Source: Mucilaginibacter terrigena (lineage in GTDB: Bacteria > Bacteroidota > Bacteroidia > Sphingobacteriales > Sphingobacteriaceae). Taken from it: a stretch of 64,000 nt of DNA. This document shows positions 16,892 through 26,587 of this stretch, piece after piece. A program made the position numbers and the translations under genes. The first letter of the stretch is position 1; every line of letters starts with the position of its first letter. The notes under the pieces were generated by a model. That model was not told the DNA's origin and ran no database searches. It saw only the letters and a program-made list of their open reading frames with translations. Where the stretch lies: assembly GCF_004168255.1 (NCBI RefSeq), contig NZ_SEWG01000001.1, positions 310,001 to 374,000 on the forward strand, given 5' to 3'.

Positions 16892-19800
16892 ATGCTTTTG
16901 ACATTTAATTATGTAAAAAATAGAAGCAAATTACTTCAACAGCTAAACGCAACTGTAAAACAAACGTTTTTAATAATGAAAATTACTGCCTTTATACTCC
17001 TGGTAGCCTGTTTACATGTTAGCGCTGTAAGTATTGCTCAAAAAATCACCCTCAGGCAAAAAGATGCTTCGCTCGAGAAGGTGTTTAACCAGATAAGGAA
17101 GCAAAGCAACTACAATTTTATTTACACTACCGATGCTATAAACAAAGCTAAAGCGGTAACCATTGACGTGCAGAACGCGAGTATAGAAACCGTTCTGTCG
17201 TTATGTTTTAAAGATCAGCCTTTAAATTATTCGGTAGTAGATAATGTGGTTATTGTAAAAGAAATTCCCCCGGCAAATAAGGGTATAGCGGCGGTTGTCC
17301 CCGATAAAATAAGTGGAAAGGTGATTGACGAAAAGGGCCAGCCGGTAGCCGGGGCAAGCGTATCTGTTAAAGGTACAACCCGTGGCGTTATCAGCGATGC
17401 TAACGGAGGTTTTACCATCGACGCTGTAAAAGGTGAGGTGTTGCTAATCTCGTTTATCGGCCTCGAATCCAAAGAAATAACTATTACGGATACCAACCCG
17501 CTGCAGGTAACCCTTTCCGAATCAACCAAGCAGCTTAACCAGGTAGTGGTAACCGCCCTCGGTATCAAAAAAGAAAAACGTGCCATCGGTTACTCAACCA
17601 CCGAGCTTGGCGGCGAAAAATTCACCCAATCGCGCGAAACTAATATTGGTAACGCGCTTACAGGCCAGGTAGCGGGTGTAAGTGTGGCGGGTATTTCTAC
17701 CGGCCCATCAGGCAGCAGCCGTGTTATTATCCGTGGTAATTCATCGTTAAAGGGCCGCAACCAGCCGCTTTATGTGGTAGATGGTATCCCGCTGGATAAT
17801 ACCAACCAGGGCTTTGCCGGCGCTTACGGCGGGTCTGATTTTGGTGATGGCCTATCAACCATAAACCCCGATGATATTTTAAGCATACAGGTTTTAAAAG
17901 GTGTGGCTGCCTCGGCGCTTTACGGTTACCGCGGTGGTAACGGCGCTATCCTGATCACTACCAAGTCGGGCTCAAAAACGGGCGGCATAGGCGTGGAACT
18001 GAACAACAACCTAACGTTCAATTCTGTTGTAGACCTTCGCGATGATATCCAGTACGAATACGGCCAGGGGTATAACGGTGTTAAACCAACTACCGCGGGC
18101 GCATCGTCGGGCGGTTCGTTGGCCAGTTGGGGCGCTAAAATAGATAATTCGCCCTTTGTTGATTTTGACGGTAATCCGCGCACCTATTCGGCGCAACGGG
18201 ATAATTACAAAAACTTCTTTAAAACCGGTATAACCAATCAAACATCTGTAGCTGTAAGTGGTGGAAATGATAAAGGGCATTTTAGGTTAGGCTTGTCTAA
18301 CCTGTATTTAACCCAGGTGCTGCCAAACTCTAACATGAAACAGCAGGGCATCAACTACAACAGCGAATATAATGTTACACCAAGGTTAACCGTTAGTTTA
18401 AACGCCAACTATGTATTTGAGCAGGTAAAGAACAGGCCGTCGTTTTCAGATTCGCCGGGTAATGCTATCGCGACTTTAAACTATCTGGGTTCTACCTTTG
18501 ATGTGCGCTGGTTAAAAGATGCCGTTGACGCAAACGGCAACGAAAAAATACCTAATACTGACGACCAGTACACCAATAACCCGTATTTTGTTACCCAATA
18601 TTTTCAAAACAAAACAGCGCGTAACCGCTTAACCGGCGGCTTAACCCTGAAGTATAAATTTACCGACTGGCTATCCTTACAGGGGCAGGTAACCCGCGAT
18701 GGTTACGTGCTCGATCGTACCGAAATTACCCCAACAGGTACAGCGTTCATGTTTGGCGACAACGGCTTTTTAACCCAGATAAAGACCGATTACCACGAAC
18801 TGAACTATAACTTCCTGTTCGACCTGAATAAGACCATCGGTAACTTTAAGCTGCATGGTAACCTGGGCGGTAACTCGCAGGATAACGTGAGCAGCACAGG
18901 TGGTATATATGGCGCCGGCCCGTTCCAGGTGCCGTATTTTTACAGCCCCAGCAATATTGTTAACAAGCCGTTTAACTACAATTACTACAGGTATAAGGTA
19001 AATTCGTTCTTTGGGAGTTTTGATATTGGCTATAAAAGCTGGCTTTATTTAACCGTAACCGGCCGTAACGACTGGTTCTCGACCTTAAGCCCGCAATCAA
19101 ACAACTACTTCTACCCGTCGGTAAGCGGTAGCTTTGTATTCTCTGACGCGCTGAAGATGCCATCGTGGGTAAGCTTTGGTAAGTTACGTGCCAGCTATGC
19201 TAACTCATCAAACGGTACCGACCCATACCAAAACCTGCTTACTTACCATCTGGAAGGCTACGGGATAAATGGCCAGCCAATTGCCAATATCAATCAAACC
19301 AAGATCCCGAACAAAAATTTAAGGCCGGTTGAAATAAGCGAGAAGGAAATAGGGCTGAACATGCAGTTTGCAAACAACCGTTTCGGTTTTGATGTGGCAG
19401 TTTATGATAAACGCACCACTAACGATATCCTCGACGTTGCCGTAAGCTCCGCAAGCAGTTACTTAAGCAACGTGGTAAATATTGGCAAGCTGCGTAATCG
19501 TGGCGTGGAGTTATTATTGAATGCTACGCCTGTACGCTCAGAAACTTTTAGCTGGAATACATCATTCAATATAGCAGTTAACGACAATAAGGTGCTGGCA
19601 TTAACCCCGCCCGATAACAACCCCGTACCTGTTAACGATGATAACTATGCCCGCTGGGGCGATGCCGTTAGCATCCAGCACATTGTTGGCCTGCCTTATG
19701 GCCAGATAGTGGGCAACGCGTACAAGCGCGATGCACAGGGCAATATCGTTTACGATGCCGATGGTTTCCCGCTGGCAAGCAGCGATACACCGGTGCCATT

Positions 19801-20338
19801 AGGTTCGGCCATATACAAAACTACGGGTGGTTTTAACAACGATGTACGGTACAAAAATGTAACGCTGTCCTTCCTGTTCGATTTTAAGTATGGCGCTAAA
19901 ATATACTCTGGTACCAACGTACTATACTACAGCAACGGGCAGCATGTTAAAACCCTGCAGGGCCGCGAAGAAGGCTATGTTGGGCCGGGTGTAACAGAAA
20001 GCGGGCAGCCAAATACAAAGGCCGTGCGCCCGCAGGATTATTTTTACCAGATAACCACCGGCGACCACCAGATCTCGGAAGAGTTTGTGTACGATGCCAG
20101 CTTTATTAAGCTGCGCTCGGTATCGCTTGGTTTTGCAGTGCCACAAAAATGGCTGCAAAACAGCTTTGTTAAAAGCATGAATGTATCTGTTGTAGGCCGT
20201 AACCTGGCTATCCTGATGAAGCATACGCCAAACATCGACCCCGAATCAAACCTGAACAATACCAACGCGCAGGGGCTGGAACTATCCGGCTACCCATCTG
20301 TGCGTAGCATTGGCTTTAACCTGAATGCAAAATTTTAA
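16892..20338 (+). CDS. SusC/RagA-family TonB-linked transporter with STN domain (locus B)
   Basis: A roughly 1148-residue outer membrane receptor. Possible starts are 16829, 16892 and 16976. The start at 16976 gives a minimal signal peptide (MKITAFILLVACL), but sigma-linked SusC proteins often carry 20-30 extra residues ahead of the MK, so 16892 is preferred with low certainty. After the signal peptide come an STN domain (about 45-120) that interacts with FecR, a CarboxypepD_reg domain (ISGKVIDEKGQPVAGASV), a plug with ALGIKKEKRAIGY, and the barrel. The C-terminus ends in F. It overlaps the next ORF only if the earliest susD start is used. Substrate is unknown; flanking enzymes suggest a plant galactose/apiose-rich glycan. 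Confidence 0.93.
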   Translation: MLLTFNYVKNRSKLLQQLNATVKQTFLIMKITAFILLVACLHVSAVSIAQKITLRQKDASLEKVFNQIRKQSNYNFIYTTDAINKAKAVTIDVQNASIETVLSLCFKDQPLNYSVVDNVVIVKEIPPANKGIAAVVPDKISGKVIDEKGQPVAGASVSVKGTTRGVISDANGGFTIDAVKGEVLLISFIGLESKEITITDTNPLQVTLSESTKQLNQVVVTALGIKKEKRAIGYSTTELGGEKFTQSRETNIGNALTGQVAGVSVAGISTGPSGSSRVIIRGNSSLKGRNQPLYVVDGIPLDNTNQGFAGAYGGSDFGDGLSTINPDDILSIQVLKGVAASALYGYRGGNGAILITTKSGSKTGGIGVELNNNLTFNSVVDLRDDIQYEYGQGYNGVKPTTAGASSGGSLASWGAKIDNSPFVDFDGNPRTYSAQRDNYKNFFKTGITNQTSVAVSGGNDKGHFRLGLSNLYLTQVLPNSNMKQQGINYNSEYNVTPRLTVSLNANYVFEQVKNRPSFSDSPGNAIATLNYLGSTFDVRWLKDAVDANGNEKIPNTDDQYTNNPYFVTQYFQNKTARNRLTGGLTLKYKFTDWLSLQGQVTRDGYVLDRTEITPTGTAFMFGDNGFLTQIKTDYHELNYNFLFDLNKTIGNFKLHGNLGGNSQDNVSSTGGIYGAGPFQVPYFYSPSNIVNKPFNYNYYRYKVNSFFGSFDIGYKSWLYLTVTGRNDWFSTLSPQSNNYFYPSVSGSFVFSDALKMPSWVSFGKLRASYANSSNGTDPYQNLLTYHLEGYGINGQPIANINQTKIPNKNLRPVEISEKEIGLNMQFANNRFGFDVAVYDKRTTNDILDVAVSSASSYLSNVVNIGKLRNRGVELLLNATPVRSETFSWNTSFNIAVNDNKVLALTPPDNNPVPVNDDNYARWGDAVSIQHIVGLPYGQIVGNAYKRDAQGNIVYDADGFPLASSDTPVPLGSAIYKTTGGFNNDVRYKNVTLSFLFDFKYGAKIYSGTNVLYYSNGQHVKTLQGREEGYVGPGVTESGQPNTKAVRPQDYFYQITTGDHQISEEFVYDASFIKLRSVSLGFAVPQKWLQNSFVKSMNVSVVGRNLAILMKHTPNIDPESNLNNTNAQGLELSGYPSVRSIGFNLNAKF

Positions 20339-20363
20339 TGGTATGACACTAATTGCAAAAAAA

Positions 20364-21926
20364 ATGAAACCAACCTTAAATATAATTTGCTGCATGCTGT
20401 TATTGTTAATGCTTACAGCCTGCGATAAAAATTTTGAAAAAATAAACACCGACCCAACCCAGCTTAGCCAGGGGACGATCAAATTTGAATACGTATTTAC
20501 CAGCGCCCAGCTTGATGCAAACGGTAACCCCGATGGGTATGCAAACGGTATCTTTCAAAGTAACCTGGCGTATGCATCAACCATGATGCAGCACCTGTCG
20601 AGCACAAACCCGGCCTGGTATGGCGATAAGTATATTTATAATGCCAACTACAACGGTGTTTACTGGACCACCTTTTACAGCACCGGTATCAAAAATGTGA
20701 TTGACGTTATTGAAAATACCCGCGATAAGCCCGAAAAAGCAAACCTGTATAATATCGCCCGGATCTTAAAGGTGTGGTACTTTCAGCAAATGACAGACCT
20801 TTATGGGGATATCCCATACTCGGAAGCTGGCTTAGGCTTTAGCAAGGGCATAACTAACCCCAGGTATGATACCCAGGAAGCTATCTATGCCGACCTGCTG
20901 AACGAATTGCAGGATGCCGCATCAAAACTAAACCCCGACGATGCCGCAAACACGCTGGGCAGCGCCGACCTTTTTTACGAGGGTAATACCGATAAATGGA
21001 AAAAGTTTGCTTACTCCGAAATGCTGCGTATTGCTATGCGCATGAGCAAAGTAGCGCCCGATAAGGCGAGCGATTGGGCAAAAAAAGCTGTTGCCGGCGG
21101 CGTAATGCAAAGCAATGATGATAACGCCCTTACCCCGCACGAAGACCAAAGCACCAGGCCGGTAAGTAACCCGGTAGGGCTGGAGCTGCATTCGCGCGAA
21201 CCAAATGGTTACAGGCTAAGCCTTACCTTTGTTAACTTTTTGAAAACAAATAACGACCCGCGCTTACGCTATATAGGCACCGTGATAGAAGACCCCACAA
21301 ACACCGACGACCTGGGCAATGATGACCCTGACGCACAATTGGGCCAGCCAAACGGTTACGACAGGACAGAAGGTGCCAAAGATATCTCTAACGCGCCAAA
21401 CTGGCCCGGCGACCAGAACATGTACTCGGTTGTTAACCGTACCACGTTCTCGCGCGAGAGTGCGCCTACGTTTATTTTAACCTATGCCGAAACAGCTTTA
21501 CTGCAAGCCGAGGCCGCGCAACGCGGCTGGATAACCGGCAGTGCGGCAACATTCTACAACAACGGGGTGCACGCGGCTATTATGCAGCTTAACCAAACCG
21601 GTGCTAATATCAGCGATGGCGACGCATCAAATTATGTAAGTGCCCACCCATTAGTTAGCGCTACGGCCTTGCAGCAAATAAACGAGCAGTATTGGGTGGC
21701 CACCTTTAGCGATTGGCTGGAAACCTGGGCCAACTGGCGCAGAAGCGGTTTCCCGGTGCTCACACCGGTTAATTACCAGGGTAATTCAACCAACGGCACC
21801 ATACCGCGCCGCTTTGTGTACCCGCTTGATGAAGCCAGCGTAAACCCTGCTAATTACAGCACCGCCGCAGGCCGTATAACCGGTGGCGATAAGCTAACAT
21901 CACGCGTTTGGTGGGATAAGGAATAA
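20364..21926 (+). CDS. SusD/RagB-family nutrient-binding lipoprotein (locus B)
   Basis: A 520-residue surface lipoprotein of the SusD-like_2 type. The ATG at 20364 gives a good signal peptide with lipobox MLTAC (Cys20); upstream starts at 20325 or 20343 would overlap or touch susC without adding sense. Family features include the N-terminal DKNFEKINTDPTQLS, RILKVWYFQQMTDLYGDIPY and the C-terminal GGDKLTSRVWWDKE. It partners the preceding SusC, and the pair is closed by a strong terminator. Confidence 0.93.
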   Translation: MKPTLNIICCMLLLLMLTACDKNFEKINTDPTQLSQGTIKFEYVFTSAQLDANGNPDGYANGIFQSNLAYASTMMQHLSSTNPAWYGDKYIYNANYNGVYWTTFYSTGIKNVIDVIENTRDKPEKANLYNIARILKVWYFQQMTDLYGDIPYSEAGLGFSKGITNPRYDTQEAIYADLLNELQDAASKLNPDDAANTLGSADLFYEGNTDKWKKFAYSEMLRIAMRMSKVAPDKASDWAKKAVAGGVMQSNDDNALTPHEDQSTRPVSNPVGLELHSREPNGYRLSLTFVNFLKTNNDPRLRYIGTVIEDPTNTDDLGNDDPDAQLGQPNGYDRTEGAKDISNAPNWPGDQNMYSVVNRTTFSRESAPTFILTYAETALLQAEAAQRGWITGSAATFYNNGVHAAIMQLNQTGANISDGDASNYVSAHPLVSATALQQINEQYWVATFSDWLETWANWRRSGFPVLTPVNYQGNSTNGTIPRRFVYPLDEASVNPANYSTAAGRITGGDKLTSRVWWDKE

Positions 21927-21946
21927 AACTTTTGATTGATAATATT

Positions 21947-21980
21947 GCGACCCATACTTAGGTGTGGGTCGCTTTTTTTT
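21947..21980 (+). terminator. Rho-independent terminator after susD (locus B)
   Basis: An 11-bp stem (21947-21957 with 21962-21972, one T-G pair) with loop TTAG is followed by eight Ts. It ends the fecR-susC-susD unit. Confidence 0.88.
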
Positions 21981-22038
21981 AACGTTCAGAACTGTACGCT
22001 TTAAGTAAGCAAAACCCTATTTTAGAAAAAACTAAATT

Positions 22039-24615
22039 ATGCGCCTTACCTGTTTATTATTACTACTAACCGGGGTTTCTGCAAGCGCCCAAACCTGGCC
22101 GGTATTAAAGCATTACCAGGGTCAGCAAACCTATAAAATTGCCATGCCCATCGGCGGCATTGGCACAGGCAATATCTCTGTTGGCGGCAACGGCCAGTGG
22201 CGCGATGTTGAAATTATGAACAAACCCGGCATCGGTTTCTACGGTGCTGTTACGCCAAAGCAAGCGCCGTGCTTTTTGATATTTACACAGGATGCAAAGG
22301 GCGTTAAAAGATCAAAGGCGCTCTTGGGCCCAATCCCCCCAAATGAATATGCAGGGTCGGAGGGAAGCAACACACCAAGCCACGGCTTGCCGCGCTTTAG
22401 CACGTCCAGCTTTGATGCAGCCTATCCGTTTGCTACCGTAAACCTGCAGGATAATGATATGCCGGTTATTGTAAAATTGAAAACCTTTAACCCGTTCATT
22501 CCCGGCGATGCTGATGCAAGCGGGATCCCTGTCGCGGTTATCCGTTACCAGGTTACCAACACCACCAATGGACTTTTAGATATCGCGATTGCAGGCTCTA
22601 TGGATAACTTCATCGGCATGGATGGTTATAGAGCTGAGTTCAGTTTATTCAATCGCTCGGTAGTTCCCCTCGGCACAAACAAAAACCGCAATACTTTTAA
22701 AAACACACCCAAGCTGGCCGGTATTTACATGACTTCAGACAGTGTGGATAAGGATGCTTCTACCTACGGCACCATCGCCTTAACTACAAGCAATGCTAAC
22801 AAGGACAGGCAGATCTCGTATCGTACCGAAATGGATACCCGTGGCTGGGGCTCGAACATCGCCGATATGTGGAATGATTTTACCGATGATGGCATTTATC
22901 AAAACAAAACATTCCCCGATAAAATAAACGATCCTCGCGGCGCGCTGGCTGTAAAACTGAAATTAAAACCACACGAAACTAAAGAGATAGAATTCCTGCT
23001 TACCTGGAATTTCCCTAATCGTAAAGATTGGGAAGATAAAGTAACCATAGGCAATTACTATTCAAACAATTATACCGATGCCTGGGATGTGGCCGAAAAA
23101 ACGTTGCCAAAACTACCCCAACTGGAAAGAAAAACGCTCGATTTTGTAAACACACTGGTTAACAGCAGCTATCCGCTTGCGGTAAAAGAAGCCGCTCTGT
23201 TTAACGCTTCAACGCTGCGGTCGCAAACCACGTTCCGCAATAAGGAGGGCTACTTTTTTGGGTGGGAAGGCGTGTTTAATAATGTGGGGTCGTGTTACGG
23301 CAATTGCACACACGTATGGAACTATGAGTTTGCATCGCCCTTCCTGTTCGGCGACCTGGCCAAACGCATGCGCGAGGTAGAGTACAAATACGCACTTTGG
23401 AACGACGGTTTAATGAGCTTTAGGGTAAGTCTGCCCCTAAAGCAAGAAAGTAATTGGAAAGGCGCCGCCGCCGATGGGCAAATGGGAAGTATAATGCGGG
23501 TGTACCGCGAGTGGCAGCTAAGTGGCGATGACAATTTTTTAAAGGATACGTGGCCCGGCGTTAAAAAGGCGCTTGCCTTTGCCTGGATAAACGGCGGCTG
23601 GGATGCCGATAAAGATGGCGTGATGGAGGGATGCCAGCACAATACGATGGATATTGAATATTACGGCCCTAATCCCGAGATAGAATTTTGGTACTTGGGG
23701 GCATTAAAGGCATCCGCTGCTATGGCCAGTTATTTAAAGGACAGCGAGTTTGAAAAAACCTGCAACAGCCTTTTCGAAAACGGCAGCAAATGGACGGATG
23801 CCAACTTGTTTAACGGTAAGTATTATATTCAAAAAGTACAGCCGGTTAACAGCGAAAAAGACATTGCCACTGGACTGAAGATAGGGATGGGTGCCAAAGA
23901 TCTGAAGAACCCCGATTTCCAGATAGGCGAGGGCTGCCTGGTTGACCAACTGGCCGGGCAAAATATGGCTTTGGTTTGCGGCTTGGGTTATTTGGCGAAT
24001 CCCGATCATATTAAAACAGCGCTGAAAAGCATCATTCAATATAATTCAGTAAAGACATTTGGCGACAGGTTTAACAATATGCGCTCTTATGCTTTGGGTA
24101 ACGAGCCTGGATTGCTGATCACAGCATACCCCGATCTTTCTAAGCGCCCTGCTATCCCGTTATCCTACGGTGACGAAGCCTGGACAGGGCTTGAGTACAC
24201 TGCCGCTACAGGTTTGTATTACCAGGACATGGATACTGAAGCATTGAAAGTAATAAGCGATGTTCGCGGCCGGTACGATGGTTATAAGCGCAACCCATTT
24301 AACGAAGAAGAGTGCGGCAACCACTATGTACGGGCCATGGCAAGCTGGTCGGCTATACCGGCTATCAGCAAATTTCAATATTCTGCAGTCGATGGCAGCT
24401 TTGCTATCACTTCAAAACCGGGTACTTATTTTTGGTCGAACGGGTATGCCTGGGGCAGCGCGGTGGTAAGCTTGAAGAATAAAACCCGGTCGGTAATAAT
24501 TAAGGTTCACCATGGCGATATTAAACTAAATACAATTGCTTTGGCAAGCGGCAGCAAGTTGCCGGGTACAGGGTTATTAACCGAGGGCCAGCAGAAAAGC
24601 TTTGTGTTTAATTGA
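22039..24615 (+). CDS. GH116-family glycosidase (GBA2-like)
   Basis: An 858-residue secreted enzyme. The signal peptide ends GVSASAQ. The N-terminal beta-sandwich (about 30-330, GBA2_N-like, with MPIGGIGTGNISVGG) is followed by a DUF608 (alpha/alpha)6 catalytic domain. By alignment from memory with human GBA2, the nucleophile is probably Glu410 in FFGWEGV and the acid/base Asp538 in QHNTMDIEYYGPN. Family activities are beta-glucosidase, beta-xylosidase and glucosylceramidase. It is the first gene after the susD terminator and may start a unit with the acetyltransferase and GH172 genes; no tandem 10-bp element was seen upstream. The exact specificity is open. Confidence 0.85.
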   Translation: MRLTCLLLLLTGVSASAQTWPVLKHYQGQQTYKIAMPIGGIGTGNISVGGNGQWRDVEIMNKPGIGFYGAVTPKQAPCFLIFTQDAKGVKRSKALLGPIPPNEYAGSEGSNTPSHGLPRFSTSSFDAAYPFATVNLQDNDMPVIVKLKTFNPFIPGDADASGIPVAVIRYQVTNTTNGLLDIAIAGSMDNFIGMDGYRAEFSLFNRSVVPLGTNKNRNTFKNTPKLAGIYMTSDSVDKDASTYGTIALTTSNANKDRQISYRTEMDTRGWGSNIADMWNDFTDDGIYQNKTFPDKINDPRGALAVKLKLKPHETKEIEFLLTWNFPNRKDWEDKVTIGNYYSNNYTDAWDVAEKTLPKLPQLERKTLDFVNTLVNSSYPLAVKEAALFNASTLRSQTTFRNKEGYFFGWEGVFNNVGSCYGNCTHVWNYEFASPFLFGDLAKRMREVEYKYALWNDGLMSFRVSLPLKQESNWKGAAADGQMGSIMRVYREWQLSGDDNFLKDTWPGVKKALAFAWINGGWDADKDGVMEGCQHNTMDIEYYGPNPEIEFWYLGALKASAAMASYLKDSEFEKTCNSLFENGSKWTDANLFNGKYYIQKVQPVNSEKDIATGLKIGMGAKDLKNPDFQIGEGCLVDQLAGQNMALVCGLGYLANPDHIKTALKSIIQYNSVKTFGDRFNNMRSYALGNEPGLLITAYPDLSKRPAIPLSYGDEAWTGLEYTAATGLYYQDMDTEALKVISDVRGRYDGYKRNPFNEEECGNHYVRAMASWSAIPAISKFQYSAVDGSFAITSKPGTYFWSNGYAWGSAVVSLKNKTRSVIIKVHHGDIKLNTIALASGSKLPGTGLLTEGQQKSFVFN

Positions 24616-24742
24616 GGTGTTTATCTGGACTAAACCATTTATATTTATTGGACTATTTAGCTCATTTGCAGAATTATAAAATTTGAACATCGCCCCAAAA
24701 GCGGGTGTTCAATCATAATTTAAACAATTAAACCCTACAACA

Positions 24743-25174
24743 ATGTCCATTTCACAAATTGTATTTCAACGCGAACTAACACTTAACGCAGATGAGTTTA
24801 TTGATGTACTAAGCCGCAGCACCCTTGCCGAGCGCCGCCCGATTAATGATGCAGAACGCATAAATGATATGCTGCAGAATGCAAACCTGATTGTAACCGC
24901 GCGTTTGGATAATAAACTAATAGGTGTATCGCGCGCACTTACAGATTTTAGTTTTTGCACCTACCTGTCAGACCTGGCGGTGGATGAGGCTTATCAAAAA
25001 ATGGGTATCGGCGTACGCTTGATAGCCGAAACCAAAAAGCTTTCGCCAAAGGCTAAGCTGATATTGCTTGCCGCGCCCGCAGCGGTAAATTATTATCCAA
25101 AAACCGGCATGACCCAATTTAGCCATTGCTTTTTGCTTGATAATGTAGATGATTTGATCATAAAAGAGAAATAA
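24743..25174 (+). CDS. GNAT-family N-acetyltransferase
   Basis: A 143-residue cytosolic acyltransferase. The acetyl-CoA binding motif A is visible as LAVDEAYQKMGIGVRLI (about 77-93), in the Q/RxxGxG/A pattern, and the fold length is typical. The substrate is unknown. It is 127 bp after the GH116 gene and 26 bp before the GH172 gene, and is the only small cytosolic enzyme in this run of secreted glycosidases, so its presence may be incidental or it may modify an amine or sugar product. Confidence 0.8.
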   Translation: MSISQIVFQRELTLNADEFIDVLSRSTLAERRPINDAERINDMLQNANLIVTARLDNKLIGVSRALTDFSFCTYLSDLAVDEAYQKMGIGVRLIAETKKLSPKAKLILLAAPAAVNYYPKTGMTQFSHCFLLDNVDDLIIKEK

Positions 25175-25200
25175 CATATTAATTACCTAACCCCTGTTGT

Positions 25201-26436
25201 ATGAGAATACCTTTTAAAGCTTACTTATTGCCTGCCTGCATGGCATTTGTAGCATGTACATCGTCATGCTCAAATTCGAAACAAGGAAACAAACTTTACC
25301 AGTTTGACGAGAATGCCGACACGCGCTGGAGCAGCCCCGAAAACCTGAATGGCGAAAAGGGACAAGGTGGTAAGGAAAACAACACAGCCAAAGGCCATCC
25401 CAGCGATTCGATCCCGGCAGGCAGGTCAAAGGCATTATTGGATATACAGGGGCAGGGTGTCATCGACCGTATCTGGATCACCATAAACGACCGTTCGCCC
25501 GAAATGCTGCGCTCACTTAAAATAGAAATGTTTTGGGATGGCGAGACAAAACCGGCGGTATCGGTACCGTTTGGCGATTTCTTTGGTAACGGCCTGGCGA
25601 AAACAGCGGCTTTTGAGAACGAGCTTTTTGTAAGCGGCGAGGGGCGCTCGTTTAGCTGTTTTATACCGATGCCATTTAAAAAAGGGGCCAAAATTGTGGT
25701 GACCAACGAGTCGGGTAAATCCCTGCACGACCTTTATTTTGATGTGAATTATACGCTTTCACCTATAACTGACAATAGCCTTTACTTCCATGCCTTTTGG
25801 CATCGTGATACTTCAACCGTATTGGCTAAAGATTTTGAACTGCTGCCCAATGTTAGGGGCAATGGTCGTTTCCTGGGGGTAAATATCGGTGTAAACGCCA
25901 ACCCGCAATACCGTAAATCGTGGTTTGGCGAGGGTGAGGTAAAGTATTATATGGATAGCGATGATAAATACCCAACGCTGAACGGCACAGGTACCGAAGA
26001 TTACATTGGCACCGGGTGGGGGCAGGGTAAATTTATAAACCGTTTTGCCGGCTGTACCATCGCTAACGATACGTTGCTGCAATGGGCGTTCTATCGTTAT
26101 CACATTAAAGACCCCATCTTTTTTAAGAATAATTTAAGGGTAGCTATGCAGCAAATTGGCGGTGCCGAAACTGATAGCGTAGCCGCTTACCTGAAAGAAG
26201 GCGCACCGCTGATTGCGGTTACCACACAGGATGGCAAGCTGCATCCGTTCTATAACAACACAGAAAAGTTCGATCCATCCAAACCCGGTTCGCCAAAAGG
26301 CTGGACAAACTTTTACCGCCGCGATGATATTTCGGCCACAGCCTACTTTTACCTGGATAAACCGTCGAGTGATTTGCCGGCATTACAGCCTGTTGCTATC
26401 CGTAAAACGCAATTGCGGGATAAGAAAATTAAATAA
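25201..26436 (+). CDS. GH172-family (DUF2961) glycosidase, first paralogue
   Basis: A 411-residue lipoprotein. The leader ends in a double lipobox-like stretch (FVACTSSCSNS). The DUF2961 jelly-roll domain fills the protein: RWSSPENLNGEKGQGGKEN near the N-terminus, VIDRIWITINDRSPEMLRSL, and the acidic motifs GEGEVKYY and GTGTEDYIG that hold the conserved glutamates. Characterised GH172 members act on alpha-fructofuranose or alpha-D-arabinofuranose linkages, often as oligomers. A paralogue lies on the other strand at 37141-38352. The gene follows the acetyltransferase by 26 bp and is ended by a terminator. Specificity is not predictable. Confidence 0.87.
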   Translation: MRIPFKAYLLPACMAFVACTSSCSNSKQGNKLYQFDENADTRWSSPENLNGEKGQGGKENNTAKGHPSDSIPAGRSKALLDIQGQGVIDRIWITINDRSPEMLRSLKIEMFWDGETKPAVSVPFGDFFGNGLAKTAAFENELFVSGEGRSFSCFIPMPFKKGAKIVVTNESGKSLHDLYFDVNYTLSPITDNSLYFHAFWHRDTSTVLAKDFELLPNVRGNGRFLGVNIGVNANPQYRKSWFGEGEVKYYMDSDDKYPTLNGTGTEDYIGTGWGQGKFINRFAGCTIANDTLLQWAFYRYHIKDPIFFKNNLRVAMQQIGGAETDSVAAYLKEGAPLIAVTTQDGKLHPFYNNTEKFDPSKPGSPKGWTNFYRRDDISATAYFYLDKPSSDLPALQPVAIRKTQLRDKKIK

Positions 26437-26455
26437 CCTCAAACCCATAGTATCG

Positions 26456-26478
26456 AAGCCGCCGAAAGGCGGCTTTTG
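26456..26478 (+). terminator. Terminator after first GH172 gene
   Basis: AAGCCGCC (26456-26463) pairs with GGCGGCTT (26468-26475) around GAAA and is followed by a short T run. Confidence 0.75.
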
Positions 26479-26529
26479 GTTTCCTGACACTTATTTCCTG
26501 GTTACTGCTTCTTTATCAATCCACATACA

Positions 26530-26565
26530 ACAGCACAGTTATTAATTGTTAAATTGGTTGTTTGC
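26530..26565 (+). promoter_or_regulatory. 10-bp operator element and promoter of GH27 operon
   Basis: ACAGCACAGT (26530-26539) fits the recurring element; the abutting unit is not obvious. A -7-like TTGTTTGC starts at 26558, 19 bp from the end of the element and 30 bp before the start codon at 26588. Confidence 0.4.
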
Positions 26566-26587
26566 AACCGTTATTCCAATTAAACCA

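Noticed and set aside
21981..22038. Operator copy before GH116 (AACTGTACG)
   Set aside because: The orientation and sequence do not fit the consensus, no tandem unit is present, and no -7 box is found at the right distance.
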